Notes under the pieces: generated by a model
The model's input: the letters and a program-made list of their open reading frames with translations, nothing else
Told to the model about the DNA's origin: nothing
Database searches by the model: none
In this document: positions 1-10,385 of the stretch, piece after piece
Position numbering within the stretch: position 1 is the first letter of the stretch
Layout of the letters: every line of letters starts with the position of its first letter
Position numbers and translations under genes: made by a program
Source: Microbacteriaceae bacterium
Lineage (GTDB): Bacteria; Actinomycetota; Actinomycetes; Actinomycetales; Microbacteriaceae
Reading direction: 5' to 3'
NCBI GenBank assembly: GCA_027490915.1
Contig: JAIXXG010000058.1
Span: 57,482 to 121,481, forward strand
DNA length: 64,000 nucleotides

Positions 1-1012
1 GGGCCGTGCGCAGCGCGGGGTCGGAGAGCCGCAGCCGGGCGAGCAGCTCGTCGCTCACCACGGCGCCCTCGAGCACGCCGTTGGCGCCCTCGAGCGCCCC
101 CGCGCCGAGCGCCGCCGAGTAGTCGGCGAGGTTCTGCGCGGTCAGCCAGAGCGCGCTCGGCTCGACGCCCCGTTCGATGAGCGCCGCGAGCACGCGCGCG
201 TTCTGGTCGGCGAGCGCCGCCCCGGTGGCCAGGATGATCGCATCGGGCTCGCCGCCCGCGACGCTGAACGCGAGCCGTGCCGGGTTCGTGGCGGCATCCA
301 GCTGCTCGATCGCGGTGAGCCGCAGCCCGGCCTGGTCGAGTGCCGCGCGCACGGCGAGCTCGACCGAGAAGCCGAGCGCGTCGCCGGTGGTGATGAGCGC
401 GACGGACTGCGCGCCGTCGGCCGCGACGGCCTCGACGATCGCGGCCCCCTGGCGGTCGTAGGCCGGGATGGTGCGGAAGAAGACGCCGGGCGGCGTGGCC
501 GCGCGCACGGTCGGGTAGGTCGCGGCGGGCGAGATGACCGTGACGCCGGCCTCGGCGGCGAGCGGCACGAGGCGCTCGGCGAGCGCGGAGGTCGCGGGGC
601 CGATGACGACGTCGACGCCGCGCTCGACGAGGTCGGCGAAGGCCGCCTCGAGCCGCTGCTCGGTCGCGGCGCCCGAGTTGCGGTGCAGCACCTCGACGGG
701 CTGCCCGAGCACGCCGCCCGCGGCGTTCACGTCGCGCACCGCCAGCTCGACGCCCGCGACGAGCCCGGGCCCGATGAAGGCGACATCGCCGTTCATCGGG
801 AAGAGCGTGCCGACCCGCAGCACGCCGTCGCCGGTGGGGCCGACCGTCTCGGTCGGGGTCGGGGTGGGCGTGGGCAGCGGGCGCGGGGCAGCGCATCCGG
901 CCAGCACCGTCGCAGCGGCGAGCACGAGGGCGAGCGCCGCGAGCGACCGCGGCCGAGCGAGGCGGGCCGGCCCCCGGCCGAGGGGCGCGCGCGGTGCGGC
1001 GGCGATCAGCAC
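1..1012 (-). CDS. ABC-type (branched-chain amino acid/LivK-like) substrate-binding lipoprotein, C-terminus beyond window
   Basis: Not in the ORF track because it runs off the edge. Minus-strand translation from GTG at 1012: MLIAAAPRAPLGRG...LALVLAAATVLAGCAAPRPLPTPTPTPTETVGPTGDGVLRVGTLFPMNGDVAFIGPGLVAGVELAVRDVNAAGGVLGQPVEV. Lipobox VLAGC, GGAAGGAG ribosome-binding site upstream. Confidence 0.85.
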   Translation of the reverse strand, partial: MLIAAAPRAPLGRGPARLARPRSLAALALVLAAATVLAGCAAPRPLPTPTPTPTETVGPTGDGVLRVGTLFPMNGDVAFIGPGLVAGVELAVRDVNAAGGVLGQPVEVLHRNSGAATEQRLEAAFADLVERGVDVVIGPATSALAERLVPLAAEAGVTVISPAATYPTVRAATPPGVFFRTIPAYDRQGAAIVEAVAADGAQSVALITTGDALGFSVELAVRAALDQAGLRLTAIEQLDAATNPARLAFSVAGGEPDAIILATGAALADQNARVLAALIERGVEPSALWLTAQNLADYSAALGAGALEGANGVLEGAVVSDELLARLRLSDPALRTA

Positions 1013-1076
1013 GGCGGGCTCCTTCCGACGATCGGGCTCTTCCGGAACTGTATCCGCTCGCCCATAGGCTGGAGGG

Positions 1077-2135
1077 GTGCCCGCGCCGTCGCCCTCGCAC
1101 CTGGTCGCCCCCTTCACGGCGGTCGGCCCCGACCGCGCCGCGGCGCTGCTGCGCGCGACGCACGGCCTCGCGGTGGCGTCGATCGAGCGCCTGGCGACCG
1201 AGCGCGACGACACGTTCCGGGTGCGCACGACGGGCGGGCCCGGCGTGGTCGTGGCCAAGCTCGCGCACCCGCTCGACGACCCGCGCGTGCTGGCCGATCA
1301 GGTGGCCGTGCTCGCGGGGCTCGAGCGCGAGCACGCCGACCTGCCGACGCCGCGCGTGCTGCCCGCCCTCGACGGCGCGCTGCTCGTCATGGTCGAGACG
1401 GAGGACGGGCCGCGCGGGCTGCGCGTGCTCAGCCACCTCGAGGGCGAGACCCTCGGCTCGGCCCCGCGCACGCTCGACGACCTGCGGGCCATCGGCGCGC
1501 TGCACGCACGGCTCGCCCGGGCGATCGCCGCGATCGGCGACGCGGCCGACCCGCCGCTGCAGGGCGCGCCGACGCCCTGGAACCTGCTCGCCCTCGACGC
1601 CTACGCCGCCCTGCTCGACGCGGTGGCCGACACGGGCCTGCGCGACGCCGCCGCCGAGGTCGTCGCGATGGCGCGGGATGCGGTGCTGCCGCTCGCCCGC
1701 GCTCTGCCCGCGCGGCTCGCCCACAACGACCTGCACGGCGACAACGTGCTCGTGCACCCCGGGCCGGCCGGCGCCCCGCTGACGGTGACCGGCGTGCTCG
1801 ACTTCGGCGACATGACCCGCACGCCGCGCGCGGCCGACCTGGCCGTGGCGGCCTCGTACGCGCGCGGCCGCGTGGGCGAGGCCGGCCCGCCATGGCAGGC
1901 GGCGCGCGCCTACGTGGCCGGGTACGAGAGCGTCGAGCCGCTCGACGAGGCCGAGCACGCCCTGCTGCCGCTCCTGGTGCTGCTGCGGGTCGCCCAGCGG
2001 GCCATCCTCAACTCGAGCATCGCGGCGGCGAACCCGGCGGCCGCGCAGTACGCGAGCCGCAACCTGAGCGCCATCGCCCGCGACCTGGGCGAGCTCGGCG
2101 CGAGCATCCCGACCCGCATCGGAGGCACCCCGTGA
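1077..2135 (+). CDS. Phosphotransferase, aminoglycoside phosphotransferase/choline kinase (APH) family
   Basis: Catalytic motif HNDLHGDNVLVH and downstream GVLDFGDMTRTPRAADLA; GTG start with GGAGG just upstream. Confidence 0.85.
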   Translation: MPAPSPSHLVAPFTAVGPDRAAALLRATHGLAVASIERLATERDDTFRVRTTGGPGVVVAKLAHPLDDPRVLADQVAVLAGLEREHADLPTPRVLPALDGALLVMVETEDGPRGLRVLSHLEGETLGSAPRTLDDLRAIGALHARLARAIAAIGDAADPPLQGAPTPWNLLALDAYAALLDAVADTGLRDAAAEVVAMARDAVLPLARALPARLAHNDLHGDNVLVHPGPAGAPLTVTGVLDFGDMTRTPRAADLAVAASYARGRVGEAGPPWQAARAYVAGYESVEPLDEAEHALLPLLVLLRVAQRAILNSSIAAANPAAAQYASRNLSAIARDLGELGASIPTRIGGTP

Positions 2136-3457
2136 TCGGCCCCGCCACGTACTTCCGCCCCGAGCACCGCCCGGCGCTCGACGACCGCACGCGATCCCTC
2201 ATCGACCGCCGCGAGGCCGTGCTCTCGCCCGGGTACCGGCTGTTCTACGCGCACCCGGTCGAGTTCGTGCGCGGCAGCGGCACCAAGCTCTACACGCGCG
2301 ACGGCGAGGAGTTTCTCGACGTCTACAACAACGTGCCGGCCGTCGGCCACGCCCACCCGCGGGTGGCGGCGGCGATCGCCGAGCAGGCGGCGCGGCTCAA
2401 CACTCACACCCGCTACCTCGACGAGAGCCTCATCGACTACGCCGAGCGGCTGATCGGGGCGTTCCCGCCCGCGCTCGACACGCTCACCCTGGTGTGCACG
2501 GGCTCGGAGGCCAACGATCTCGCCCTGCGGGTGGCGACGCACGCGACGGGTGCGCGCGGCGTCATCGTGACCGAGAACGCCTACCACGGGGTGACCACCG
2601 CGATCGCCGCGATCTCGCCCTCGCTCGGCGGCGACGACTCGCTCGCCGCGTGGGTGCGAACGGTGCGCCCTCCGCTCGGCGACGGCACCGCGATGGTGGC
2701 GGATGCGGAGCGCGCGATCGCCGAGCTGCAGGCCGCCGGCCACGGCGTCGCGGCGCTCATCGTCGACACGGCCTTCGCGAGCGACGGCTTCATCGCGCCC
2801 TCGCCGGCCACCCGCGCTGCCCTCGCCGCGGTGGCCGCCGCGGTGCGCGCCGCGGGCGGGCTCGTGATCGCCGACGAGGTGCAGCCGGGCTTCGGGCGCC
2901 TCGGCGCGACCGTCGATGACCCGGGGCTCTGGGGATTCCTCCGGCACGGGCTCGACCCCGACCTGGTCACGATCGGCAAGCCGATGGCCAACGGCCACCC
3001 CGTGGCGGGGCTCGTCGCCCGACGGCCGCTCATGGCCGAGTTCGGCGCGAGCGTGCGGTACTTCAACACCTTCGCGGGCACGCCCGTGTCGGTCGCGGCG
3101 GCGCGCGCGACGTGGGAGGTGCTGCACGACGAGCGGCTGCCCGAGAACGCCGCCGCCGTCGGGGCCGAGCTGCTCGCCATGCTCGGCGAGCTGCAGGCGC
3201 GGCACGCGCGGCTGCGCGGGGCGCGCGGTGCGGGCCTATACCTCGGCGTCGACGTGGTCGACCCGGCGACGGGGCTGCCCGACACGGAGGCCGCCGTGGC
3301 CCTGGTGAGCGGGCTGCGCGAGCGGCGCATCCTGATCAGCGCCTCGGGGCGCGACAACGCGGCGCTCAAGATCCGCCCGCCGCTGCCGTTCTCGCGCGCC
3401 GACGCCGAGCGGTTCGTCACCGAGCTGGATGGCGCCCTGCGCGACCTCGGTTCCTAG
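2132..3457 (+). CDS. Class III PLP-dependent aminotransferase (or phospho-lyase)
   Basis: GTGA overlap with preceding stop; VCTGSEANDLALRVA, ENAYHGVTTA, VIADEVQPGFGRLG and GKPMANGHPVAGL typical of class III fold. Longer ORF 683..3457 is a spurious upstream extension. Confidence 0.88.
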   Translation: MIGPATYFRPEHRPALDDRTRSLIDRREAVLSPGYRLFYAHPVEFVRGSGTKLYTRDGEEFLDVYNNVPAVGHAHPRVAAAIAEQAARLNTHTRYLDESLIDYAERLIGAFPPALDTLTLVCTGSEANDLALRVATHATGARGVIVTENAYHGVTTAIAAISPSLGGDDSLAAWVRTVRPPLGDGTAMVADAERAIAELQAAGHGVAALIVDTAFASDGFIAPSPATRAALAAVAAAVRAAGGLVIADEVQPGFGRLGATVDDPGLWGFLRHGLDPDLVTIGKPMANGHPVAGLVARRPLMAEFGASVRYFNTFAGTPVSVAAARATWEVLHDERLPENAAAVGAELLAMLGELQARHARLRGARGAGLYLGVDVVDPATGLPDTEAAVALVSGLRERRILISASGRDNAALKIRPPLPFSRADAERFVTELDGALRDLGS

Positions 3458-4413
3458 ACGGTCGGGATCGGCCCGGTCGGCTCCGCCGCGCTCTCGGCGG
3501 GCTGGGCGCGGCGCTCGCGCCCGGCACGGCGCCGATGCACGACGGCCTCGACGGTCAGCACGACGAGGGCGACCCAGACGAGCGCGAAGCCGATCCAGCG
3601 CTCGAGAGGCATGGGCTCGAGCAGCACGAGCACGCCGAACGCGAGCTGCATGAGCGGCGCGAGGTACTGGATGAATCCCATGACGCTGAGCGGCAGGCGT
3701 CGGCTGGCCGCGGCGAAGAGTAGCAGCGGCACCGCGGTGACGACGCCCGCGAGGGCGAGCAGCGCGGCGTGCCCGAGCCCGGCGCGCCCCATCGTGATGC
3801 CGCCGCCGAGCTCGACCGCGACGAGGGCGACGATCGCCACCGGCACGAGCCACGCCGTCTCGAGGGTGAGCCCCGCGACGGCGGAGACGCGGCCGCCCAT
3901 GCGGTTCTTGATGAAGCCGTAGAAGCCGAACGAGAAGGCCAGGGTGAGGGCGATCCAGGGCGGCTGGCCGTACCCGATGGCGAGCACGAGCACCGCGATG
4001 ACGCTGATGCCGACCGCCGCCCACTGACCCGGCCGCAGGCGCTCGCGCAGGAAGATCACCCCGAGGCCGATCGAGACGATCGGGTTGATGAAGTAGCCGA
4101 GGGCGGCCTCGACGACGAAGCCGCTCGTCGAGCCGTAGACGTACACGATCCAGTTGATGGCGATGAGGATGCCGGCCAGGAGGCTCAGCCCCATGATGCG
4201 CCGGTCGCGCAGCAGCGCGGCGAAGGGTGCGAACGCCCGCGTCGCGGCGAGCAGCAGCAGGCAGAACACGAGCGAGAGGGTGATGCGCCAGGCGACGATC
4301 TCGATGGGGCCGCTGGGCGCGAGCAGCAGGAAGTAGGCGGGGAGGAAGCCCCACAGCCCGTAGGCGCCGATCGCGAGGGCGAGCCCGGAGGACGACAGGC
4401 GGTTCTCAGGCAC
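3454..4413 (-). CDS. rarD: EamA-family transporter RarD
   Basis: MPENRLSSSGLALAIGAYGLWGFLPAYFLLLAPSGPIEIVAWRITLSLVFC...GYGQPPW; multiple TM segments, RarD-type N-terminus. Confidence 0.85.
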   Translation of the reverse strand: MPENRLSSSGLALAIGAYGLWGFLPAYFLLLAPSGPIEIVAWRITLSLVFCLLLLAATRAFAPFAALLRDRRIMGLSLLAGILIAINWIVYVYGSTSGFVVEAALGYFINPIVSIGLGVIFLRERLRPGQWAAVGISVIAVLVLAIGYGQPPWIALTLAFSFGFYGFIKNRMGGRVSAVAGLTLETAWLVPVAIVALVAVELGGGITMGRAGLGHAALLALAGVVTAVPLLLFAAASRRLPLSVMGFIQYLAPLMQLAFGVLVLLEPMPLERWIGFALVWVALVVLTVEAVVHRRRAGRERRAQPAESAAEPTGPIPTV

Positions 4414-4456
4414 AGGCTCACTGTAGCCCCGCGCACGGAGCCTCCGGACAGCACGA

Positions 4457-4487
4457 ACCCCCGGTCGCGCGGAGGCGCGCCGGGGGT
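4457..4487 (-). terminator. Hairpin terminator downstream of groES
   Basis: ACCCCCGG...CCGGGGGT outer stem plus inner CGCGC-GGAG-GCGCG stem, between groES stop and rarD start. Confidence 0.6.
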
Positions 4488-4533
4488 CTCGTGGGCTTCG
4501 GCCGAGCGCGCAGCGCTCGGGCGAGGGGCGTCG

Positions 4534-4830
4534 TTAGCGGACGACGACCGCCAGAACATCGCGGGCCGACAGCACGAGGAACTCCTCGCCGCTGTACTTG
4601 ACCTCGGTGCCGCCGTACTTCGAGTACAGCACGCGGTCGCCCACCGCGACGTCGAGCGGAACGCGGTTGCCGTTGTCGTCGATGCGGCCGGGGCCGACGG
4701 CGACGACCTCGCCCTCCTGCGGCTTCTCCTTGGCGGTGTCGGGGATGACCAGACCCGAAGCAGTGGTCTGCTCGGCCTCGACCTGCTTGATGACGATGCG
4801 ATCCTCGAGCGGCTTGATGCTGACCGACAC
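4534..4830 (-). CDS. groES: Co-chaperonin GroES
   Basis: [49 protein letters not shown]...[33 protein letters not shown]; internal GTG start at 4830. Confidence 0.97.
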   Translation of the reverse strand: MSVSIKPLEDRIVIKQVEAEQTTASGLVIPDTAKEKPQEGEVVAVGPGRIDDNGNRVPLDVAVGDRVLYSKYGGTEVKYSGEEFLVLSARDVLAVVVR

Positions 4831-4863
4831 GGTTGACCTCTTCTTTCTGACGACGATGAGGGG

Positions 4864-4890
4864 TTGGCACACTCGACCTGCGAGTGCCAG
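4864..4890. promoter_or_regulatory. CIRCE-like inverted repeat (HrcA site), degenerate copy
   Basis: TTGGCACAC-N9-GAGTGCCAG; same 9-N9-9 geometry as CIRCE TTAGCACTC-N9-GAGTGCTAA. Confidence 0.6.
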
Positions 4891-4909
4891 GTCAACTGTA
4901 CCGAAGCGA

Positions 4910-4936
4910 TTAGCACTCTCGCAATCCGAGTGCCAG
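4910..4936. promoter_or_regulatory. CIRCE element (HrcA site)
   Basis: TTAGCACTC-N9-GAGTGCCAG; left arm 9/9 and right arm 7/9 to CIRCE consensus, upstream of groES. Confidence 0.9.
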
Positions 4937-4972
4937 CGCTCGCCGCGGGCGAGCGGGTGGCAGGATCGAGCC

Positions 4973-6154
4973 ATGGATTCCGCCGAGCTGCGCGAGCTGC
5001 TGACGCCCGAGGCGCTCGCCCTGCTCGACAGCCTGCCGCCGAGCACCTCGACCGCCGATGCCGTGGCACTGGTGTCGGGGCTGCGCCGGCAGGGGCATCC
5101 GCCGGCCCGCGTCGCCGCCGTGCTCACCCAGTACCGGCTGCGGCGCAAGGCCGCCGAGAAGTTCGGCCTGTTCGCCGCGCGCATGCTGTTCACGGCCGAG
5201 GGGCTCGAGCAGGCGAGCCGCCTGCCGGTCGCCGCGCAGCACGCGGGCCGCTTCGCCGCGGCGGGCCTGGGGCGGGTCGCCGACCTGGGGTGCGGCATCG
5301 GCGGGGATGCGCTGGCCCTCGCCTCCCTCGACCTCGCGGTGCTCGCCCTCGAGCGCGACGAGGTCACCGCCGCCATCGCGACCTACAACCTCGCACCCTT
5401 CCCCACCGCGCGCGTCGTGCACGGCGACGCCCTCGCTCAGCCGCTCGACGACGTCGACGGGGTCTGGCTCGACCCCGCGCGACGCACGGGCGCCACCCGC
5501 CTCTCCTCCCCCGACGACTGGTCGCCCACCCTGACCGAGGCGCTCGCGATCGCCGAGCGCCGGCCGACGGGGATCAAGCTCGCACCGGGCATGGACCGCG
5601 CGCTGCTGCCCGAGGGCCTCGAAGCCCAGTGGGTCTCGGTCGACGGCGACGTCGTCGAGCTCGTGCTGTGGAGCGGCGCCCTCGCGCGGCCCGGCGTGGG
5701 GCGCTCGGCGCTCGTGCTGCGCGGCGACGGCCCGCCGGCAGAGCTGCGCAGCGCATCCGACAGCCCCGATGTCGACGCGGGCCCCCTCGGCGACTACGTC
5801 TACGAGCCCGACGGCGCCGTGATCCGCGCGCGGCTCATCGGCGACCTCGCACGCAGCATCGGGGGGCGGATGCTCGACCCGACGATCGCGTACTTGACCG
5901 CCGACACGGCCAGCCCCACGCCGTTCGCGCGCGGCTTCCGTGTGCTCGAGCGGCTGCCGATCGATGTCGGGCGCCTCAAGCGAGCGCTCGCCGACCGCGG
6001 CATCGGCGCGCTCGAGATCAAGAAGCGCGGCGTCGACATCGACCCGGCGCGGCTGCGGCCCAAGCTCGGCCTGCGCGGAGACGGGTCGGCTGTGCTGATC
6101 CTCACCCGCATCGCGGGCGACCGGGTGGCCCTGCTCGCCGAGCGCGCCGACTGA
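4973..6154 (+). CDS. Class I SAM-dependent methyltransferase, THUMP-like C-terminal domain protein
   Basis: [21 protein letters not shown] motif; C-terminal region [41 protein letters not shown] at 4973. Confidence 0.82.
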   Translation: MDSAELRELLTPEALALLDSLPPSTSTADAVALVSGLRRQGHPPARVAAVLTQYRLRRKAAEKFGLFAARMLFTAEGLEQASRLPVAAQHAGRFAAAGLGRVADLGCGIGGDALALASLDLAVLALERDEVTAAIATYNLAPFPTARVVHGDALAQPLDDVDGVWLDPARRTGATRLSSPDDWSPTLTEALAIAERRPTGIKLAPGMDRALLPEGLEAQWVSVDGDVVELVLWSGALARPGVGRSALVLRGDGPPAELRSASDSPDVDAGPLGDYVYEPDGAVIRARLIGDLARSIGGRMLDPTIAYLTADTASPTPFARGFRVLERLPIDVGRLKRALADRGIGALEIKKRGVDIDPARLRPKLGLRGDGSAVLILTRIAGDRVALLAERAD

Positions 6155-6202
6155 GGGCGCGCCCGGCGTTCGCGGCGCGGACTCCCGTTCTGCGCGGAGC
6201 CG

Positions 6203-6919
6203 CTAGAGGTTGAACCCGCCCATCGGGCCGAAGTCACCGGGACCGAAGCCGCCCATCGTGCCGATGAACAGGAACGGCAGCAGGGCGAGGCCGAGGAAGA
6301 GGATGCCCCACAGCACCGAGATCGCGATGCCGACGTAGCCCGTCACGAGACCGGCGATCGCCATGCCGCGCGCGTGGGGCTCGCGCTTGAGCCCGAGATG
6401 GCCGAGGATGACGCCCGCGATCGCCGGCAGCAGGCCGAACGCGAAGAACGACAGCACAAGGCCGAGGATGCCGAACACGAGCCCGAGCACGCTCAGGGTC
6501 GACGACGGCCCGGTCGGCAGGCTGCTGTAGGCGACCGTGCCGGGCGCCGCCGGAGGGACCGCGGCGGCCGGGGCGGCCGATGCGGCCGATGCCGCGGCCG
6601 GGGCCGCGGGCGCGGGGGCGTAGGGGTTCGGACGCTCGACCGGAGCGGCCTCGACCGGGGCCGGAGCGGCCGCGGCAGCCGCGGTCGCGGCGGCGGGCGT
6701 GGTCGCGGCGGTCTTCGCGGCGGCGGTCTTCGCCGTCGTGGTCTTCGCTGCCGCAGGCTTCGCCGCCGCAGGCTTCGCGGCCGGGGTCTTCGCCGCCGCA
6801 GGCTTCGCGGCCGGGGTCTTCGCCGCCGCGGGCTTCTTCGCGGCGGGCGCGATCGGCGCATCGGCGGCACCCTGGCCGGGGGCGGGCGGGGGCGGCGGGG
6901 GCAGGGTCGGCTCAGCCAT
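6203..6919 (-). CDS. DUF4190-like membrane protein with Ala/Lys/Pro-rich N-terminal region
   Basis: MAEPTLPPPPPPAPG...AAKPAAAKTPAAK... then two TM segments with VILGHLGLKREPHARGMAIAGLVTGYVGIA. Confidence 0.75.
   Translation of the reverse strand: MAEPTLPPPPPPAPGQGAADAPIAPAAKKPAAAKTPAAKPAAAKTPAAKPAAAKPAAAKTTTAKTAAAKTAATTPAAATAAAAAAPAPVEAAPVERPNPYAPAPAAPAAASAASAAPAAAVPPAAPGTVAYSSLPTGPSSTLSVLGLVFGILGLVLSFFAFGLLPAIAGVILGHLGLKREPHARGMAIAGLVTGYVGIAISVLWGILFLGLALLPFLFIGTMGGFGPGDFGPMGGFNL
6761..6820. repeat. Perfect tandem 30-bp repeat (2 copies) inside the Ala/Lys-rich coding region
   Basis: cgccgccgcaggcttcgcggccggggtctt at 6761-6790 and 6791-6820, identical. Confidence 0.95.
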
Positions 6920-6949
6920 GGAACTCTCTCTTCTCGGTGGTGGTCGGGG

Positions 6950-7195
6950 TCAGGCGCCGAGCGCCCGCAGGGTGGTCAGGAAGATGCCCCAGAAGACGAA
7001 CCAGCCGACCGTTCCGATCCAGCCGATGATGATCGCGGCGAGCGCGAGCCCGCGGCCGCCCTCGTTCGTCTGCGCGACCTGGCGCAGCGTGATGTGGCCG
7101 AGGATCGCTCCGGCGATCGGCACGAGCACCGCGAGGATGAGGGCCACGGGAGCGAGGCGGTTGGTAGTCGGGGTCGAGGTCTCGGTCATGGGCAT
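6950..7195 (-). CDS. DUF4190-like membrane protein
   Basis: MPMTETSTPTTNRLAPVALILAVLVPIAGAILGHITLRQVAQTNEGGRGLALAAIIIGWIGT; paralogous to neighbours. Start may be 7189. Confidence 0.7.
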   Translation of the reverse strand: MPMTETSTPTTNRLAPVALILAVLVPIAGAILGHITLRQVAQTNEGGRGLALAAIIIGWIGTVGWFVFWGIFLTTLRALGA

Positions 7196-7240
7196 ACCGT
7201 TCGGATCGGGTCGGGTGGGCGAGTCGCAGGCCACATGATA

Positions 7241-7277
7241 GAGGCTCGCGCCGGGGGTTCACCCCGGCGCGAGCCTC
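7241..7277 (-). terminator. Strong hairpin terminator
   Basis: Perfect 16-bp stem GAGGCTCGCGCCGGGG-gttca-CCCCGGCGCGAGCCTC, just 3' of the 7294..7590 CDS. Confidence 0.75.
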
Positions 7278-7293
7278 GAATCCGATCAGCGGG

Positions 7294-7590
7294 CTAGTAC
7301 GAGAAGCCGCCGCTGCTCGCCGCGATGGCGAAGAAGCTGATCCAGATGATCGTGCCGATCAGGCCGGCGACGAGGCCGAGGTAGCCGAGGATCAGACCGG
7401 CGATCGCGAGCCCGCGGCCGTTCTCACCCGTCTTCTTGATCTGGCTGAGGGCGATGTGGCCGCAGATCACGGCGCCGAGCGAGATGAAGAACGCCAGCAC
7501 GAGCGAGACGATCGCGAGCGTGTTGGTCTTCGGGCCGGTCGGGGCGGCGGCGTAGGGAGCCGCAGCGGGCGGCGGGGTGACGTCAGACAT
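7294..7590 (-). CDS. DUF4190-like membrane protein
   Basis: MSDVTPPPAAAPYAAAPTGPKTNTLAIVSLVLAFFISLGAVICGHIALSQIKKTGENGRGLAIAGLILGYLG. Confidence 0.78.
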   Translation of the reverse strand: MSDVTPPPAAAPYAAAPTGPKTNTLAIVSLVLAFFISLGAVICGHIALSQIKKTGENGRGLAIAGLILGYLGLVAGLIGTIIWISFFAIAASSGGFSY

Positions 7591-7686
7591 CGGGATCTCC
7601 TGAGGAAGTCGAGCGGTGGCGGCCCGGTCGGGCCCGCCCCATGCTGTCAGCGGGCCCGGGCAGTGTCAACGATGCGCGCGGGCGCG

Positions 7687-8741
<1,055 letters not shown>

Positions 8742-8745
<4 letters not shown>

Positions 8746-9218
8746 GCCGGCCCCTCCCGCCGCATGACGATCGCGTCGACGTCGTCGGGCTGGTAGTAGC
8801 GCGGGCGCACAGCGATCGCGGTGAACCCGTGGCGCGCGTAGAGCGCCTGCGCCGAGGGGTTGTCGGCGCGCACCTCGAGCAGCACCTCGGTCGCCCCGCG
8901 CCGCTCGGCCTCGTCGAGCAGGGCGGTGAGCAGAGCCGTTCCCACCCCGAGCCGCCGGTACGGCGCGTCGACCCCGATCGTCTGGATGTCGGCCTGGGGC
9001 GAGCCGGGCAGCACGCTGAGCCCCGCGTAGCCGACGACGTCGCCCGCCGCCTCCGCGACGAGGTAGCGGGTGTGCGGGGCGGCGAGCTCGGCGGCCATCA
9101 TCGCGGGGCTCCAGGCGTCGCCGGGGAAGAGCCGATGCTCGAGCGTCATGATCGCCGCGAGGTCGTCGGGCGTCGCGTCGCGCAGCACGGCGGGGGGCCG
9201 CGCACCCTCGGCGGTCAC
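8742..9218 (-). CDS. rimI: Ribosomal protein S18-alanine N-acetyltransferase RimI
   Basis: GNAT fold: [29 protein letters not shown]...[52 protein letters not shown] at 9218 overlaps tsaB stop. Confidence 0.9.
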
Positions 9219-9832
9219 CCGGTCACCCGCTTCGGCGTCGAGAGCGTCACGTCGGGCGCGCGCAGGTAGAGCGGCTGCGGGTCGGGGAAGGGCAGCCCGG
9301 CAGCGAGCCGCGCGAGGGCGGCATGCGCGAGCGGAGCGGCGGGGATCTCGTGCGCCTCGTGCGCGACGACGCCCTCGGGCGGCATCCACCCCGCGCGCGG
9401 GACGAGGTGCGCGGGCTCGAGCACGGTCGGCAGGGGCAGGGCGGCCGCGTAGACGGTGATGGCGGCCTCGCGGCGGCGGGCATCCGTGACCACGGCGAAG
9501 CGACCGGCGGCGACCCCGCCCTCGACGAGGCGCAGCGCGACGGCGTCGTGGCTGGGCACGGGCAGCAGCGGGATGCCCGCCGCGAGCGCGACCGCCCGCG
9601 CGGCCGCGATGCCGACCCGCAGCCCCGTGAACGGCCCCGGGCCGATGCCCGTGACGACGCCGTTCAGCGCGGGCGCGGCGACCCCGGCCTCGTGCAGCAC
9701 CTCGGCCAGGAACGGGCCGATGACCTCGGCATGCCGGCGGGTGTCGGCGGTCGAGCGCTCGGCGAGCACCCGGCCGTCGTCGGCGACGAGCGCGACGGCG
9801 GTTCCCGCCGAGGTGTCAATCGCCAGCAGCAT
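9215..9832 (-). CDS. tsaB: tRNA threonylcarbamoyladenosine biosynthesis protein TsaB
   Basis: [42 protein letters not shown]...[24 protein letters not shown]. Confidence 0.95.
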   Translation of the reverse strand: MLLAIDTSAGTAVALVADDGRVLAERSTADTRRHAEVIGPFLAEVLHEAGVAAPALNGVVTGIGPGPFTGLRVGIAAARAVALAAGIPLLPVPSHDAVALRLVEGGVAAGRFAVVTDARRREAAITVYAAALPLPTVLEPAHLVPRAGWMPPEGVVAHEAHEIPAAPLAHAALARLAAGLPFPDPQPLYLRAPDVTLSTPKRVTG

Positions 9833-10385
9833 GCAGCCAGCCTAGGTCGGCCCAGCGCTCGCCCACGCCGGCGATCGTGACGCGGCGCGGCTCGACCGGG
9901 GCGTCGTCGGGGTCGTCGTCGGCGCTCGCGTCGGGGCCCGCGTCGGGGGTGCCGAGGGCGTCGGGGTTCTGCGCCGTTCCGGACGCCGAGCCCTCGCCCG
10001 CCCCGGTGGGGCGCTCGATCGTGACGGCGAGCCACGCGTCGACGAGGTGCTCGATGAGGCCCGCCCCCCACTCGATGACGACGATCGATCCCGCGAAGTC
10101 GATGTCGAGGTCGTCGAGCTCGGCCGCGTCGCGCAGCCGGTAGGCATCGACGTGCACGAGGGGCGCGCCGCCCGGGCGGGGGTGGGTGCGTGCGAGCACG
10201 AAGGTCGGGCTCGTGACCGTGCCGCGCACGCCGAGCGCCGCACCGAGACCGCGGGTCAGGGTCGTCTTGCCCGCGCCGAGCTCGCCGGTCAGCAGCACGA
10301 CGTCCCCCGCCCGCAGCTGCATGGCGATCGTCGCGCCGAGCCCGGCCATCGCCTCCGGATCACCGATCCGCAGCGCGATCGTCAC
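9816..10385 (-). CDS. tsaE: tRNA threonylcarbamoyladenosine biosynthesis ATPase TsaE (with acidic insertion/extension)
   Basis: LTGELGAGKTTLTRGLGAALGVRGTVTSPTFVLARTH...LVHVDAYRL; GTG start 10385 overlapping alr stop. Confidence 0.93.
   Translation of the reverse strand: MTIALRIGDPEAMAGLGATIAMQLRAGDVVLLTGELGAGKTTLTRGLGAALGVRGTVTSPTFVLARTHPRPGGAPLVHVDAYRLRDAAELDDLDIDFAGSIVVIEWGAGLIEHLVDAWLAVTIERPTGAGEGSASGTAQNPDALGTPDAGPDASADDDPDDAPVEPRRVTIAGVGERWADLGWLHAAGD

Noticed and set aside
683-2131. N-terminal part of the 924-aa ORF 683..3457
   Set aside because: Arg/Ala/Gly-rich out-of-frame translation through the kinase gene; the real aminotransferase starts at GTG 2132.
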